Origin: JBBQZO01 sp038207625 | GTDB lineage: Bacteria; Pseudomonadota; Gammaproteobacteria; Burkholderiales; Burkholderiaceae_D | Length of the DNA stretch: 64,000 nt | Reading direction: 5' to 3' | Assembly (NCBI GenBank): GCA_038207625.1 | Contig: JBBQZO010000031.1 | Span: forward strand, 13,727 to 77,726 | Shown: positions 35,093-44,669 of the stretch, piece by piece | How the letters are laid out: the number at the start of each line of letters is the position of its first letter | Position numbering within the stretch: the stretch's first letter is position 1 | Notes under the pieces: model-generated | Seen by the model: the letters and a program-made list of their open reading frames with translations, nothing else | What the model was told of the DNA's origin: nothing | The model's database searches: none | Made by a program: the position numbers and the translations under genes

Positions 35093-37315
35093 ATGTTCCC
35101 TTGGGGCAACCTCGGCCGATTTGGTAACACGCGATCCGTCTTGACGATCTTCGTCGCATTGACGACCGTCGCGATTATCGGCCAAACGTGGTGGGCCGTG
35201 CAGCAAGACCACGCGCTGACGCTTGCCTCGGAACAGGCACACGGTCTGGTGGCGGTGCGCCTGCTGGAGGAGCATGCCAGCCAACAACTTCAAGGAGCGG
35301 CGCAGCGGCTCGATGTCGTCGCTATCGGGGTTGCATCGATCATCCAGCATGCGCCGCTAAACGAAAGCCAGATTCGCACGATTATCGAAGACAGTCTGAA
35401 AAACAACCGCGCGGCCGGTGCGCTGCAGTACGTCAACCTCGATGGGCAGCGCTGGGCAAGCATGATCGACTTTCCCGCCTACGTTTTCCCGGCCGAGCAA
35501 CGCGCATTCATCCCCTTGCTACTCGGTCACCCCGACAACAAGGGCGTGGTCGTTGGCCATCCGTTCGGGCGTCTCATAGACGGTGAACTGGTGTTGCCGC
35601 TGGCGCGCAATCTCTACGACTATAGCGGCCGGCACGTCGGCCTGATCAGCACCGAGGTCAGTCTGGCCTACTTCAATTCGGTCTACCAGCGTGTGGCCAC
35701 CTCCAACGAGGCGGTTGTCCAGCTGTTTGAGAATTCCGGCTTCGTGATCGTGCGTTCACCGTTTGATCCGAGCGTGGTCAACCGCGACATATCGGCCTCG
35801 CCCATTCTGAAGCAATTGCGCGCCGGTCCGGACGAAGGAACCTTCAACGAGCGCGCCATGCTCGAAGATGGACGTCTGCGCCTGTTCGCCTATCGCAAGG
35901 TGAAAGGCTTCCCCGTTTCCATCGTCTTCGGACGCGACTTCGACAGCATCCTTGGCAACTGGAGCGTGCGTACGCGCGACCGCATTTCCTTTTCCGGCAT
36001 CTTCATCGCCCTGCACCTGCTGTTGACGTTCTACCTGCTGCAACACATGGGCAAGCTGCAGATGTCCGAAAACCGCCTGCGTGAGAGTGAATCGAAATTC
36101 GGCAGCCTGTTTCAGTTCGCACCGATACCGCTGGCCTTGATCCGACTCGACAATGACCAGTTAATTGAAGCCAACGATGCCATCCTCACGCAGTTTGGTC
36201 ACGCGCGCGCGGACTTCATCGGTAGAACGGCGCTCGAACTGGGGCTGTGGTACAGGCCCGAGGATCGCGGCCCGTATCTCGACATGCTCAATCGCGAGCA
36301 CGCTGTCGATCGTTACGAAGCACGCTTGCGCCACAAGAATGGTGACGTCCTGATCTGCCTGCTATCGACCAGAATGATCGATTCGAATGGTGCGCGGGTA
36401 GCCATCTTTTCTCCGAATGACGTGACACGTCAACGTCAAAGCGAACACGAAATTCTGCTGCTCAATGCGCAGCTCGAGCAGCGCATACGCGAACGCACGG
36501 CCAATCTGGAGGAGGCGCTGACGACGGTCAAAAGTATGCAGACCGAACTGGTACGTTCGGAAAAAATGGCGGCCTTGGGCACCCTGGTGGCCGGTGTCGC
36601 CCATGAATTGAATACGCCAATTGGCAATAGCGTCACGGTCGCCAGCACGCTCGCCGATTACGCCGAGGCGATGCGGCGGGAATTGCACAGCGCGCATCCG
36701 CGCCGCTCCGTACTGGAAAAAACCTCGGATGCGTTGATAACGGGCACCGTCATCCTGATGCGCAATCTGCTGCGTGCCGCCGCGCTCGTGACCAGTTTCA
36801 AGCAGGTCGCGGTCGATCAGTCTAGCGACCAACGGCGACATTTCGACCTGCAAGAGGTGGTGGAAGAAATCGTCATGACGCTCGAACCGATGTTCAAGAA
36901 CAAGCACACACTGGCATTGACACTGGCGCCCGGCGTGCAGATGGACAGCTATCCGGGCGCACTGACCCAGGTGCTCACCAATTTCGTCAGCAATGCCATC
37001 AACCACGGCTTGGAGGGGCGAACTGGCGGGCACATGTGCATCGCGACGCGCGCCATCGGAACCGATCAGGTCGAAGTGCGCTTCAGCGACGACGGCTGTG
37101 GCATTTCCCCCGAAAATCTGGGGCGCGTCTTCGATCCCTTCTTCACGACCAAACTGGGCCAGGGCGGTTCTGGCTTGGGGATGAATATCGTCTACAACCT
37201 CGTCACGAGCGTGCTCGGCGGTTCGATTTCGCTGACCAGCACCCCAGGAAACGGCACCGTCGCCACCGTCGTGTTGCCCTTGCGCGCACCCGAGCGCGCG
37301 CTGGTGCCCGCCTGA
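35093..37315 (+). CDS. Orphan hybrid-free sensor histidine kinase with extracellular Cache-like and PAS domains
   Basis: 740 residues. TM1 about residues 15-35 (VLTIFVALTTVAIIGQTWW), a periplasmic dCache-like domain of about 250 residues, TM2 near 303-323 (FSGIFIALHLLLTFYLLQHM), a PAS domain (FQFAPIPLALIRLDNDQLIE), a coiled coil, HisKA with H504 in GVAHELNTPIGN, and HATPase with N, G1 (SDDGCGIS) and G2 (GGSGLGMNIV) boxes. No receiver domain or adjacent response regulator, so the partner is elsewhere. A small Cache-domain protein is encoded convergently downstream. Confidence 0.9.
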   Translation: MFPWGNLGRFGNTRSVLTIFVALTTVAIIGQTWWAVQQDHALTLASEQAHGLVAVRLLEEHASQQLQGAAQRLDVVAIGVASIIQHAPLNESQIRTIIEDSLKNNRAAGALQYVNLDGQRWASMIDFPAYVFPAEQRAFIPLLLGHPDNKGVVVGHPFGRLIDGELVLPLARNLYDYSGRHVGLISTEVSLAYFNSVYQRVATSNEAVVQLFENSGFVIVRSPFDPSVVNRDISASPILKQLRAGPDEGTFNERAMLEDGRLRLFAYRKVKGFPVSIVFGRDFDSILGNWSVRTRDRISFSGIFIALHLLLTFYLLQHMGKLQMSENRLRESESKFGSLFQFAPIPLALIRLDNDQLIEANDAILTQFGHARADFIGRTALELGLWYRPEDRGPYLDMLNREHAVDRYEARLRHKNGDVLICLLSTRMIDSNGARVAIFSPNDVTRQRQSEHEILLLNAQLEQRIRERTANLEEALTTVKSMQTELVRSEKMAALGTLVAGVAHELNTPIGNSVTVASTLADYAEAMRRELHSAHPRRSVLEKTSDALITGTVILMRNLLRAAALVTSFKQVAVDQSSDQRRHFDLQEVVEEIVMTLEPMFKNKHTLALTLAPGVQMDSYPGALTQVLTNFVSNAINHGLEGRTGGHMCIATRAIGTDQVEVRFSDDGCGISPENLGRVFDPFFTTKLGQGGSGLGMNIVYNLVTSVLGGSISLTSTPGNGTVATVVLPLRAPERALVPA

Positions 37316-37669
37316 CGGTGCCGGTTGCCCGGCGGCAGATATGCCGGCAGGTCCAATCGACGCAAGCGCGTCGCCCCCAAGGTGCTACTGCGCAAAGCCA
37401 CGCTGGCGTCGGTAGCGCGGTATCGCACCGAGATGTACCAGCCTGCGTGAACGGGGCATTGAGGAGCTGAGGAGCGGCCACTTTTTTTGCGAGGCCTCGA
37501 TGCGGGCGTGGCCGAGCGTCAAATAAAATCACTGATACCGCGATACATCGCCATTGCTCACTGCGTGACCGTGTCGCATCGCTGCTAAGTCGTCAGTACA
37601 ATCGCGACGCAGCGTCCTTGCGGCGCGCTGGGCAAAGGCGCTTCGTCGCCGACGAGCGTTTCCGCTGAT
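37316..37669. other. Intergenic region between convergent genes
   Basis: About 350 bp with no supported gene. Contains a partial, probably chance resemblance to the sugar operator (near 37520). Confidence 0.5.
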
Positions 37670-38137
37670 CTATTTATAGATTCCGCAACCAATCCAGATA
37701 TCGCCGACCCGCTCAATGTAGGAACGCTTCGCCTCGACCGCCTTGGTCACGGAATTGGGCCAGTGATAGCTGATCCACCCCTTGCCTTCTGGTGAATTGG
37801 CCACCTTTGTCGCTTCGCGTATCACCGGGAAGCCGTCATTGTCCTTCATGTCGATCAGATGCATGCCGATCATTTTTTGATTCTGTCCGTGCGCCAGCAC
37901 GATGCCGTCGCCATTTGTGCTGTAGACGAAGAAATACAATTCCCCCTTGACGAACTGACCATGCGGATCATTGAAGGCGGCAAGCGCTTTCTCTTGACCT
38001 TGCTCCTGGACGAAGGCGACGCCTTTCTTCACCAGTGCAACGGCTTCGTCGGCCGTTGCCTTCTCCGCCGCGAATCCCGTTGCGCTGATCAATGCAGCGA
38101 CGATACCAACCAACACCTTGTTTAACAGTTTGTTCAT
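37670..38137 (-). CDS. Small exported single Cache domain protein
   Basis: 155 residues from ATG 38137, with GGAGAGAAAG directly upstream. Signal peptide MNKLLNKVLVGIVAALISATG FAAE is cut near FAA; the mature part is one Cache_2-like module: GQFVKGELYFFVYSTNGDGI, VLAHGQNQKMIGMHLIDMKD, GKGWISYHWPNSVT. Such free-standing periplasmic Cache proteins are common in Betaproteobacteria and are thought to bind small ligands. Convergent with the Cache kinase, which suggests but does not prove a shared signal. Confidence 0.85.
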   Translation of the reverse strand: MNKLLNKVLVGIVAALISATGFAAEKATADEAVALVKKGVAFVQEQGQEKALAAFNDPHGQFVKGELYFFVYSTNGDGIVLAHGQNQKMIGMHLIDMKDNDGFPVIREATKVANSPEGKGWISYHWPNSVTKAVEAKRSYIERVGDIWIGCGIYK

Positions 38138-38250
38138 CTTTCTCTCCGGTTGATTGGTATATTCAGATTTCGAGTATTGATGAAACGAACGGTCTTTACA
38201 GTAAGTAATCAAAATTTACCAAATGTAACTTCGTTTACTCGACAGATTGC

Positions 38251-38407
38251 GTGCTAGTGCGTAGAGACAATGGCAGCGATGTAATCACCGACGCCAAACG
38301 CATGCATATGGTGCACAAGGACCAGTTCGCGATCGATGACAGCGATGCGTTGCCGCGCGCCGACAAATTTTGCATGATGGCGCGACAGGTCCGTCCAGAT
38401 TGCGCAG
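38251..38407 (+). pseudogene. C-terminal remnant of an IS6-family transposase
   Basis: The translated stretch MHMVHKDQFAID then DSDALPRADKFCMMARQVRP matches the end of IS6-type transposases (compare GIELMHMISKGQFAIDGADA in the element at 46180). Only the last ~45 codons remain; no upstream transposase sequence or ends were recognised. Low-level decay with frame still open. Confidence 0.6.
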
Positions 38408-38599
38408 CAAAGTTCATTGCCTGGAAGCTGCCGTCGTCGGACCAACAAGCCGACGGAAGCTGATCGTTCACCCCGGTGCGATAAATTCCGCGATAATGGG
38501 TTTGCCGACCGAAACGCGCGAGGCAATCGTGCACACATCGCCGACCGCGCCACCTCGCCGCGCGCGGCAATGCCGTGCCAAACACAGAGGAATACGATC

Positions 38600-38956
38600 T
38601 TGAAAATTCTCAGGGGACGGATCATGCTTGCGATCCTCACGACGCTGTTCCTAACGGCATGCGACAAGGTCGTGAACTTCAACCCGCCGTCCAACATCAC
38701 ATTTACCATCAAAGGCGATCGCGCTAGCGAACTCTATCCCGTCAGCGTGAAGTCCGAGGGCGAAGATGTCCGCATCGAGCTTAAGAAGCCAGCGCCCGAA
38801 CTGAAGATAAGCTCACTCGATGCCAGCGGACGCAGAATGGCGTTCAATTTTGAGGTGACCGGCAGCGCCGTTATCCTGCCCGGCAAATTCGATCACATCG
38901 AGCTGCGCGGCGACGGCGGCGCGACCGTCGATATCTTCGCGAACCCAACACATTGA
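38600..38956 (+). CDS. Small predicted lipoprotein of unknown function
   Basis: 118 residues from TTG 38600 (AGAGG 9 nt upstream); ATG 38624 with GGGGA 7 nt upstream is the alternative but would remove the basic n-region MKILRGR. Lipoprotein signal ends in LTAC, Cys at residue 21. The mature part is a small beta-rich domain with SNITFTIKGDRASELYPVSV and VILPGKFDHIELRGDGGATV. I do not recognise a family. Confidence 0.6.
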   Translation: MKILRGRIMLAILTTLFLTACDKVVNFNPPSNITFTIKGDRASELYPVSVKSEGEDVRIELKKPAPELKISSLDASGRRMAFNFEVTGSAVILPGKFDHIELRGDGGATVDIFANPTH

Positions 38957-39069
38957 TCCCACGTGCACTGCGCGTCATTGGCGAGCACGCTGTTCAATAC
39001 GACACCTGTGCGGCACGCGCGCCGCACTGACGCCGATCGGCCGCGCCAGCGCTACAGGCGCGGCCCGAC

Positions 39070-39528
39070 TCAGGCGAAGGTCGAGATTGTCGCGACGATA
39101 CCTTGGTCGGTAGCGTCGGAGATGGCGGTTGCGGCAAATCCCGCGTCGGTTTTGAGGATGGTGGCGATGTTGGCGTTGACGTTCGTGAGTGTCGGCTGCA
39201 AACCGCCCTGAACGCTGTACAGGGGCGTGGCGCCGGGCGTTGCCGTGAGACCGTTGACGATCGCTTGATCGGCCGATGGCGGCGTGCCGCTTGCAGCCGG
39301 ATCGGTTTGCGCTTGCACGAAGGCATTGAGTAAGCCCGCAGCGTCGTAGGTGCCGCCGGCCGCCCCGCTGGCACCGAGCGTGGCAATCACTGCCGCGTCC
39401 CCCGACAGCGTGACAGCGGTTTGCCACAGTCGCACCCGCGTACCCGTGTCACTGGCGGCAGTGCCGGCACCGGCAGAAGGTTGCGTGTTGTAGGGGCTGG
39501 TCGGCAGCGCGCCGCTGATAGTCGTCAT
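39070..39528 (-). CDS. Protein of unknown function
   Basis: 152 residues from ATG 39528, with GGAGAG 6 nt upstream. Rich in Ala, Thr, Gly and Ser, no cysteine, no signal peptide or membrane segment, and an evenly helical appearance (LNAFVQAQTDPAASG, NANIATILKTDAGFAATAIS). The composition and absence of basic residues suggest an exported or assembly-forming protein that may use a non-Sec route, but this is guesswork. Single gene, isolated. Confidence 0.6.
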   Translation of the reverse strand: MTTISGALPTSPYNTQPSAGAGTAASDTGTRVRLWQTAVTLSGDAAVIATLGASGAAGGTYDAAGLLNAFVQAQTDPAASGTPPSADQAIVNGLTATPGATPLYSVQGGLQPTLTNVNANIATILKTDAGFAATAISDATDQGIVATISTFA

Positions 39529-39833
39529 GATCACTCTCCAGTGACGCCGGCAACAGCAGCGCGGCGCGGAACGTGGCCTGGATGTTGCGAAGCAGCAATA
39601 GCGGCGCAATCCGTGCCAACGTCTCTATTATCGCACTGTTGCCGATTCGGCGGCGCGCGCGGTCGGGCCTGTCGTTGACGACTCCGCAGTCTCGTTCCTG
39701 AACGATTACGGCGCGCGCGCAATGACTCGACTAAACCGTCCCGGCATACCCGTATTGGCAAGATAGTCTGAACGCGGCGCACGACCAGCGGCGGCGTGTT
39801 GCGCCGTCGATGAGTCCAGCAATGTCATGGCGT
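39529..39833. other. Intergenic region without supported gene
   Basis: 305 bp between the unknown protein start and the OFA transporter end; nothing recognised. Confidence 0.5.
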
Positions 39834-41159
39834 TCAGGCCGCGACAGCCTGCGCGTCATGCGTTGGCGCTACAGTGTGTGTATCACCATGTTGCCGGTGC
39901 ATGCGCGCGCGCAGCGGTTTCAAGACGGCCAGCGCCAGAACGGCGGCGAGCGCGTTCATTGCCGCTGCCACATAGAACACGGTATGCCAACTGCCGGTCG
40001 CGCTCGTGATCATGCTGCTAAACGGTACCAGCAAGGCCGCCGTTCCCTTGGCCGTGTACAGCAAACCGGCGTTGGTGGTGGCGTACTTGCTGCCGAAGGT
40101 GTCGCCGCAGGTCGATGGAAACAAGCTGTAGATTTCGCCCCAGCCAAAAAATACCAGACCGGTCAGGATGACGAACCAGAACGGATCCTGGCCGAACTTG
40201 CTGAGCAGGATGATGCCAACCGCTTCAAGGCCGAACGCGATGAACATGGTGTTTTCGCGCCCGATATGGTCGGACACCCAGCCAAAGAACGGTCGGGTCA
40301 GGCCATTGACGATGCGATCGAGCGACAAGGCGAAGGTCAGCGCGGGCAAGCCCAGGCCCAGTATCGAGACGGGCATATCGGCGATCTTGAAATCTTTGGC
40401 GATCGGCGCCAGCTGCGCCGTGGCGACCAGGCCACCGACGGCCATCAGCACAAACATCAAATACATGACCCAGAACACGGGCGTCTTGATCATCTGCACC
40501 CATGTAAAGTGACGTTTCGATTGGATCAGCTTGCCGACGACGTGCAGCGAGCCAGCTTTGGGCGCCATCAGGAAGAACGACAACAGGAACACCATCGAGC
40601 CCTGGGCGATGCCGAAATACAGGAACGCCGATTCATAGCCGCTGCTCTTGATCACGGCCGAGATGGGGATGATGGTCAGCGCCGAGCCCATGCCGAAACC
40701 TGCGGCGGTCAAGCCAGCGGCAAGGCCGCGACGGTCAGGGAACCATTTCAGCGCGTTGCCGACACAGGTGCCATACACGGCACCAGCACCGATTCCGCCA
40801 ATGGCGGCGCCCACATACAACATCGGCAACGAGCTGGCGACCGAATTGATCACCCAGCCCAGGCCAACGAGCAGGCCGCCGATCATGACCACCGCTTTCG
40901 GGCCGAAGCGGTCGACCAGGTAGCCTTCGACGGGCACCAGCCAGGTTTCGGTGACGACAAAAATGGTGAAGGCGACTTGAATGGCCGCTTTGCCCCAATG
41001 GTATTTCTGATCCAGCGGCAGCACGAACAGGGTCCAGCCATATTGCAGGTTGGCGATCATCGCCATGCAGATGATGCCCAGTATCAATTGAATCCAGCGT
41101 CGGGCTGGCGGGATAGGCTGCGCCGATGACGTATCGTGCAGGTGGGTGAGAGTCGTCAT
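39834..41159 (-). CDS. OFA-family MFS transporter (oxalate/formate antiporter type)
   Basis: 441 residues from ATG 41159, AAAGGAACC upstream. Twelve membrane helices. Family hallmarks: NLQYGWTLFVLPLDQKYHWG at TM1, GYLVDRFGPKAVVMIGGLLV, the Gly-rich TM4 region GGIGAGAVYGTCVGNALKWF and PDRRGLAAGLTAAGFGMGSA. A Lys in TM11 (LLYTAKGTAALLVP) stands where OxlT has its substrate lysine, suggesting a carboxylate substrate (inference). OFA members also carry lactate/pyruvate or unknown acids, so oxalate is not certain. Confidence 0.88.
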   Translation of the reverse strand: MTTLTHLHDTSSAQPIPPARRWIQLILGIICMAMIANLQYGWTLFVLPLDQKYHWGKAAIQVAFTIFVVTETWLVPVEGYLVDRFGPKAVVMIGGLLVGLGWVINSVASSLPMLYVGAAIGGIGAGAVYGTCVGNALKWFPDRRGLAAGLTAAGFGMGSALTIIPISAVIKSSGYESAFLYFGIAQGSMVFLLSFFLMAPKAGSLHVVGKLIQSKRHFTWVQMIKTPVFWVMYLMFVLMAVGGLVATAQLAPIAKDFKIADMPVSILGLGLPALTFALSLDRIVNGLTRPFFGWVSDHIGRENTMFIAFGLEAVGIILLSKFGQDPFWFVILTGLVFFGWGEIYSLFPSTCGDTFGSKYATTNAGLLYTAKGTAALLVPFSSMITSATGSWHTVFYVAAAMNALAAVLALAVLKPLRARMHRQHGDTHTVAPTHDAQAVAA

Positions 41160-41638
41160 GCTTGCGGTTCCTTTGGGAGGCAAAATTCGTCGATGGCGCT
41201 GCGCTTGCGGTTCGCTGGACGGCACATACCTCACGTTTCCAGTCGGATTGCAATCACGCACAATAGACCAAAATTCAAATTGAAACAACTATAATAATTG
41301 TCAATACACAATATTTACGACCTTGCCGGTCAAGCCGAGCGACGTTCTGCCAAGCTTGCCGGACGCGGATGTCGCGTTGTTACTCCGGCCGTGGCTATGC
41401 CTCGCTTCGCGCAACGCACGGATCCGGTGATCGGGTAAGCAGGGATCTCGCACGCCGATCGACGGCGGCACGGAAATCGTTTTTTCGAACCGGAAAAATT
41501 TTGGACTCGGAAAAAAAATCGCCAAAGCGGGTTTTCGATCATGGAATGGACGCCCTCACTTTCGCCTTCGAAAACGGGTCCCACCTGTCGCGCGCGGCGC
41601 AGTCAGCCTGGCTCCGCCGTCCGCCATGCCCCGCTGAT
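41160..41638. other. AT-rich intergenic region
   Basis: About 480 bp. The AT-rich stretch at 41260-41320 presumably has the OFA transporter promoter (minus strand). No gene supported. Confidence 0.5.
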
Positions 41639-41667
41639 TTGAGTTCTCCCTTCAAAGTCGCTATAAT
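41639..41667 (+). promoter_or_regulatory. Sigma-70-type promoter of the DUF3348-DUF802 operon
   Basis: TTGAGT (41639-41644), 17-bp spacer, perfect -10 TATAAT (41662-41667). About 100 bp before the first start codon. The inverted repeat GATTTCC-CA-GGAAATC (41678-41693) lies at the expected beginning of the transcript. Confidence 0.75.
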
Positions 41668-41764
41668 CCGGGAGCCCGATTTCCCAGGAAATCAGGCATA
41701 AGTCCGCGTATCGGTGTCCGCACCCCGATTCCTGCCGCCATCCCCCCTTCTGACTCTATGCGCC

Positions 41765-42517
41765 ATGACGCGCGACCTTTCACGTACAAATTTCCATAGT
41801 TCCCAACTGATCCGCTGCCTTGCCGAACTCGACCTGTTGGAAGGCGCCGAGCCGCCGAGCGACTTTGCGGACAAGCTGGGACAATGGATGCACTTTACCA
41901 ACGCGATCGCCTTATCGTCCGTGCTTGAAAGCGGCATGGACAAGGTATCGGCGCAAAGCCCGGTGCTGCGCGAAGCTGCGAGCGTGCGCCTGACTGCTGA
42001 ATTCGAGCGGATCCGCGCATTCATGGTCAATTCGATCACGAAAAGCTGCGCGCTCACGGGCGGCAAGACCCATATCAAGTTACCGCTGGTGGAGCTGCCG
42101 GTATTGTATGCACCTTACCGGCAATTCTATGATGCCCACCAGCGCGACATGGAACTGAGCGTCGAGCCGCTGCGCGTGAACTTGCGCGACGCGCTGGCCA
42201 AGGCCTCGCCCCGCTTGAGGAAGCTGGCGCAGCTCGACGTGGTGATGGAAAAATTCTTGCGCGAGCGCGAGGCTCGGCTGTTGGCCAGGGTGCCGCTGCT
42301 GCTGCAAAAGCACTTCGATGCCCAGTACGCCGCGCATCAGCAACAGCTCGCCGCGAGCGGCCAGCCCGATACCCCGGAGGCCTGGATGCATCCCGGCGGC
42401 TGGCTGGCGCGCTTCTGCCAAACCCTGCAAACGCTGCTGGTGGCCGGCGCTGAACTGCGCTTGCAGCCCAGCGCAGGACTCCTTGAAGCATTCAATCAAA
42501 AAGAGCACGATGAATAA
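41765..42517 (+). CDS. DUF3348 family protein
   Basis: 250 residues from ATG 41765; GTG 41714 is possible, and neither has a clear ribosome site. Soluble, no signal peptide: SRTNFHSSQLIRCLAELDLL at the start and PLVELPVLYAPYRQFYDAHQ mid-protein are typical of DUF3348. The second half is strongly helical (REREARLLARVPLLLQKHFD). First of four overlapping genes with the DUF802/OmpA pair; it may be a cytoplasmic adaptor of that membrane complex (inference from invariant neighbourhood and lack of membrane segments). Confidence 0.85.
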   Translation: MTRDLSRTNFHSSQLIRCLAELDLLEGAEPPSDFADKLGQWMHFTNAIALSSVLESGMDKVSAQSPVLREAASVRLTAEFERIRAFMVNSITKSCALTGGKTHIKLPLVELPVLYAPYRQFYDAHQRDMELSVEPLRVNLRDALAKASPRLRKLAQLDVVMEKFLREREARLLARVPLLLQKHFDAQYAAHQQQLAASGQPDTPEAWMHPGGWLARFCQTLQTLLVAGAELRLQPSAGLLEAFNQKEHDE

Positions 42518-44669
42518 AAATTTGTTTAACCTTGCCTTCGTCACAGGCGCGTTCGCGGTCATCTGGGTCGGCTTCGGCTTCATCGATACCAGCGCCCTGG
42601 CGCTGGCGATGACGGCGCTGATCTTCGTCGTGTATCTTGCCGGCGCCGTCGAGTTGCACCGCTTCCGCCAAGCGAGCACCAGCCTCACCATGGCGCTCGG
42701 CGCGATCCCGGAAAACCTCCCGGACCTGGATCAATTCTTGTCTGGCTTGGACGGTTCGCTGCAGCATCCCGTACGCCTGCGTATCGAGGGCGAGCGTGCC
42801 GGCCTGCCCGGCCCTTCCCTCACGCCCTACCTGGTCGGCTTGCTGGTCATGCTGGGAATGCTCGGCACCTTCCTCGGAATGGTCGTGACCCTCAAGGGAG
42901 CAGTGTTCACGCTGGAAAAAAGTGCCGACCTCGAGACCATGCGCTCGGCACTGGCAGTGCCGGTGAAGGGCCTCGGACTGGCTTTCGGCACCTCGGTCGC
43001 CGGTGTCGCGGCCTCGGCGGTGCTGGGCCTGATGTCGGCCCTGTGCCGTCGCGAGCGGATGCAAGCTGGCCAGCTCCTCGATGCCAGGGCCGCTACCGTG
43101 CTGAGCGGCTTCTCGCACGTCCGTCAGCGCGAGCAAACCTTCCGCGCGCTGCAGCTGCAGTCCGAGGCCCTGCCGCAGGTGGTCGACCAGCTGCAAGCAA
43201 TGATGCTGCAGATCGAAGCGATGAGCGGGCAGTTGAATCAACGTTTGCTCGCCAATCAGGAACAGTTACACAGCAGTGCAAGCGAGACGTACACGGCGCT
43301 GGCGCGTTCGGTCGACAAATCGCTGCGTGAAAGCTTGGCCGATAGCGCGCAGGCGGCCGGCGAGAGCCTCAAACCAATATTTGAAGCAACGATGCATGGC
43401 ATTGCGCAGACGACGACGGCCATGCATGAACGCACCGCCGCCACCGTGCAGCACCAGCTCGACGGCATGGCCGATCGATTCAGCGTCACCAGCGCCAGCG
43501 TCGCACAGACATGGAGCGCCGCGCTCGACAGCCAGAAACAAGCCAATCGCAGCCTCGCCAACGATATGGGGCGCTCCCTGGAAGCGTTCAGCACCTCGTT
43601 CGACCAGCGCGCAGGCGCACTGGTCACAGAAGTAGGCGACGCGCACGCCAAGCTGCAGGCCGGGCAGGCCGCGCACGATGCGCAGCGCCAGCAGGCCTGG
43701 ACGCGGTCGCTGGAAGCGATCGCGGTAACACTCACGCGCGAATTGCGCGACAGCGGCGCGCAGGTACTCACCCAGCAGCGGGAGATCTGCAGCACGGTCA
43801 CGCACGCCGTGCGGGAGCTTGCCGATCAAGCCCAGGCCGGCGCGGGCGCGTCGCTGGCTGAAACGACACGCCTGATCACGACGGCCGAAGAGTTGATGCG
43901 CTCACGCATCGCCGCTGAAGCGCAGTGGCTGGACCAGCATCGCGAGCGCATGGAGCAGCTGGCCAGCATGCTGCAGGGCGAACTGGGCGCGCTGCGCAAT
44001 CAGGAGGCCGCACGTGGCGCCGCGGCGGTGGCGCAGTTGGGTGAACTACAGGGCGCCGTCACCACGCATCTGACAACGCTGGGCACCGCCTTGGAGGCGC
44101 CGATCACGCGCCTGATCGAGACCGCCGCCCAGGCGCCGCGCGCAGCGGCCGAAGTGATAGGCCAGATGCGCCAGGAGATTTCCCATAGCGTGGCGCGCGA
44201 CAATGCGCTGCTGGAAGAACGCGGCCGCATCATGGAAACCCTGAACGCGCTGCTCGACGTCATTAACCATGCGTCTCACGAACAGCGCGCGGTGATCGAT
44301 TCGCTGGTGGCTTCGTCGTCCGTCAAGCTCGACGCAGCGAGCATCGCGTTCTCCGCGGACATCGCCAGCGAATCACGCAAGCTTTCCGAGATTGCCGCAA
44401 ACGTCACCACCAGCGCTGTGGATGTGGCCAGCCTGGCAGACGCTTTCGGCGTGGCGGTACACTGCTTCAATGCAGCCAATGAAAAACTCGCTGCCAATCT
44501 CGACCGCATCGAGGTCGCCCTGGACAAATCCATGACGCGCAGTGACGGGCAACTGGCCTACTACGTGGCACAGGCGCGTGAAATCATCGACCTCTCGATG
44601 AGTTCGCAGAAGGTGATCATCGACGAGCTGCGTCAGCTGCCGGCCATGCTGGCGGACGAAGGAAAATAA
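42510..44669 (+). CDS. DUF802 protein: MotA/TolQ/ExbB-like channel with very long tail
   Basis: 719 residues, start overlapping the previous gene by 8 bp. Four membrane helices: about 6-25, 29-48, 107-128 and 155-178. The last two carry MotA/ExbB-type patterns (YLVGLLVMLGMLGTFLGMVV and GLGLAFGTSVAGVAASAVLG). Residues 180-719 are one long Ala/Gln/Glu-rich helical, coiled-coil-like tail with repeated motifs, probably cytoplasmic. This is the plan of ZorA in Zorya defence: an ion-channel head with a long tail. The next gene encodes a MotB/ZorB-like partner. Whether it moves, defends or organises the envelope is unknown. Confidence 0.85.
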   Translation: MNKNLFNLAFVTGAFAVIWVGFGFIDTSALALAMTALIFVVYLAGAVELHRFRQASTSLTMALGAIPENLPDLDQFLSGLDGSLQHPVRLRIEGERAGLPGPSLTPYLVGLLVMLGMLGTFLGMVVTLKGAVFTLEKSADLETMRSALAVPVKGLGLAFGTSVAGVAASAVLGLMSALCRRERMQAGQLLDARAATVLSGFSHVRQREQTFRALQLQSEALPQVVDQLQAMMLQIEAMSGQLNQRLLANQEQLHSSASETYTALARSVDKSLRESLADSAQAAGESLKPIFEATMHGIAQTTTAMHERTAATVQHQLDGMADRFSVTSASVAQTWSAALDSQKQANRSLANDMGRSLEAFSTSFDQRAGALVTEVGDAHAKLQAGQAAHDAQRQQAWTRSLEAIAVTLTRELRDSGAQVLTQQREICSTVTHAVRELADQAQAGAGASLAETTRLITTAEELMRSRIAAEAQWLDQHRERMEQLASMLQGELGALRNQEAARGAAAVAQLGELQGAVTTHLTTLGTALEAPITRLIETAAQAPRAAAEVIGQMRQEISHSVARDNALLEERGRIMETLNALLDVINHASHEQRAVIDSLVASSSVKLDAASIAFSADIASESRKLSEIAANVTTSAVDVASLADAFGVAVHCFNAANEKLAANLDRIEVALDKSMTRSDGQLAYYVAQAREIIDLSMSSQKVIIDELRQLPAMLADEGK

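Noticed and set aside
37518..37535. Fourth copy of the sugar operator
   Set aside because: Only partial match to AATAAAACCNNTTGATTT, no -10 at 17 bp, and no sugar gene beside it.
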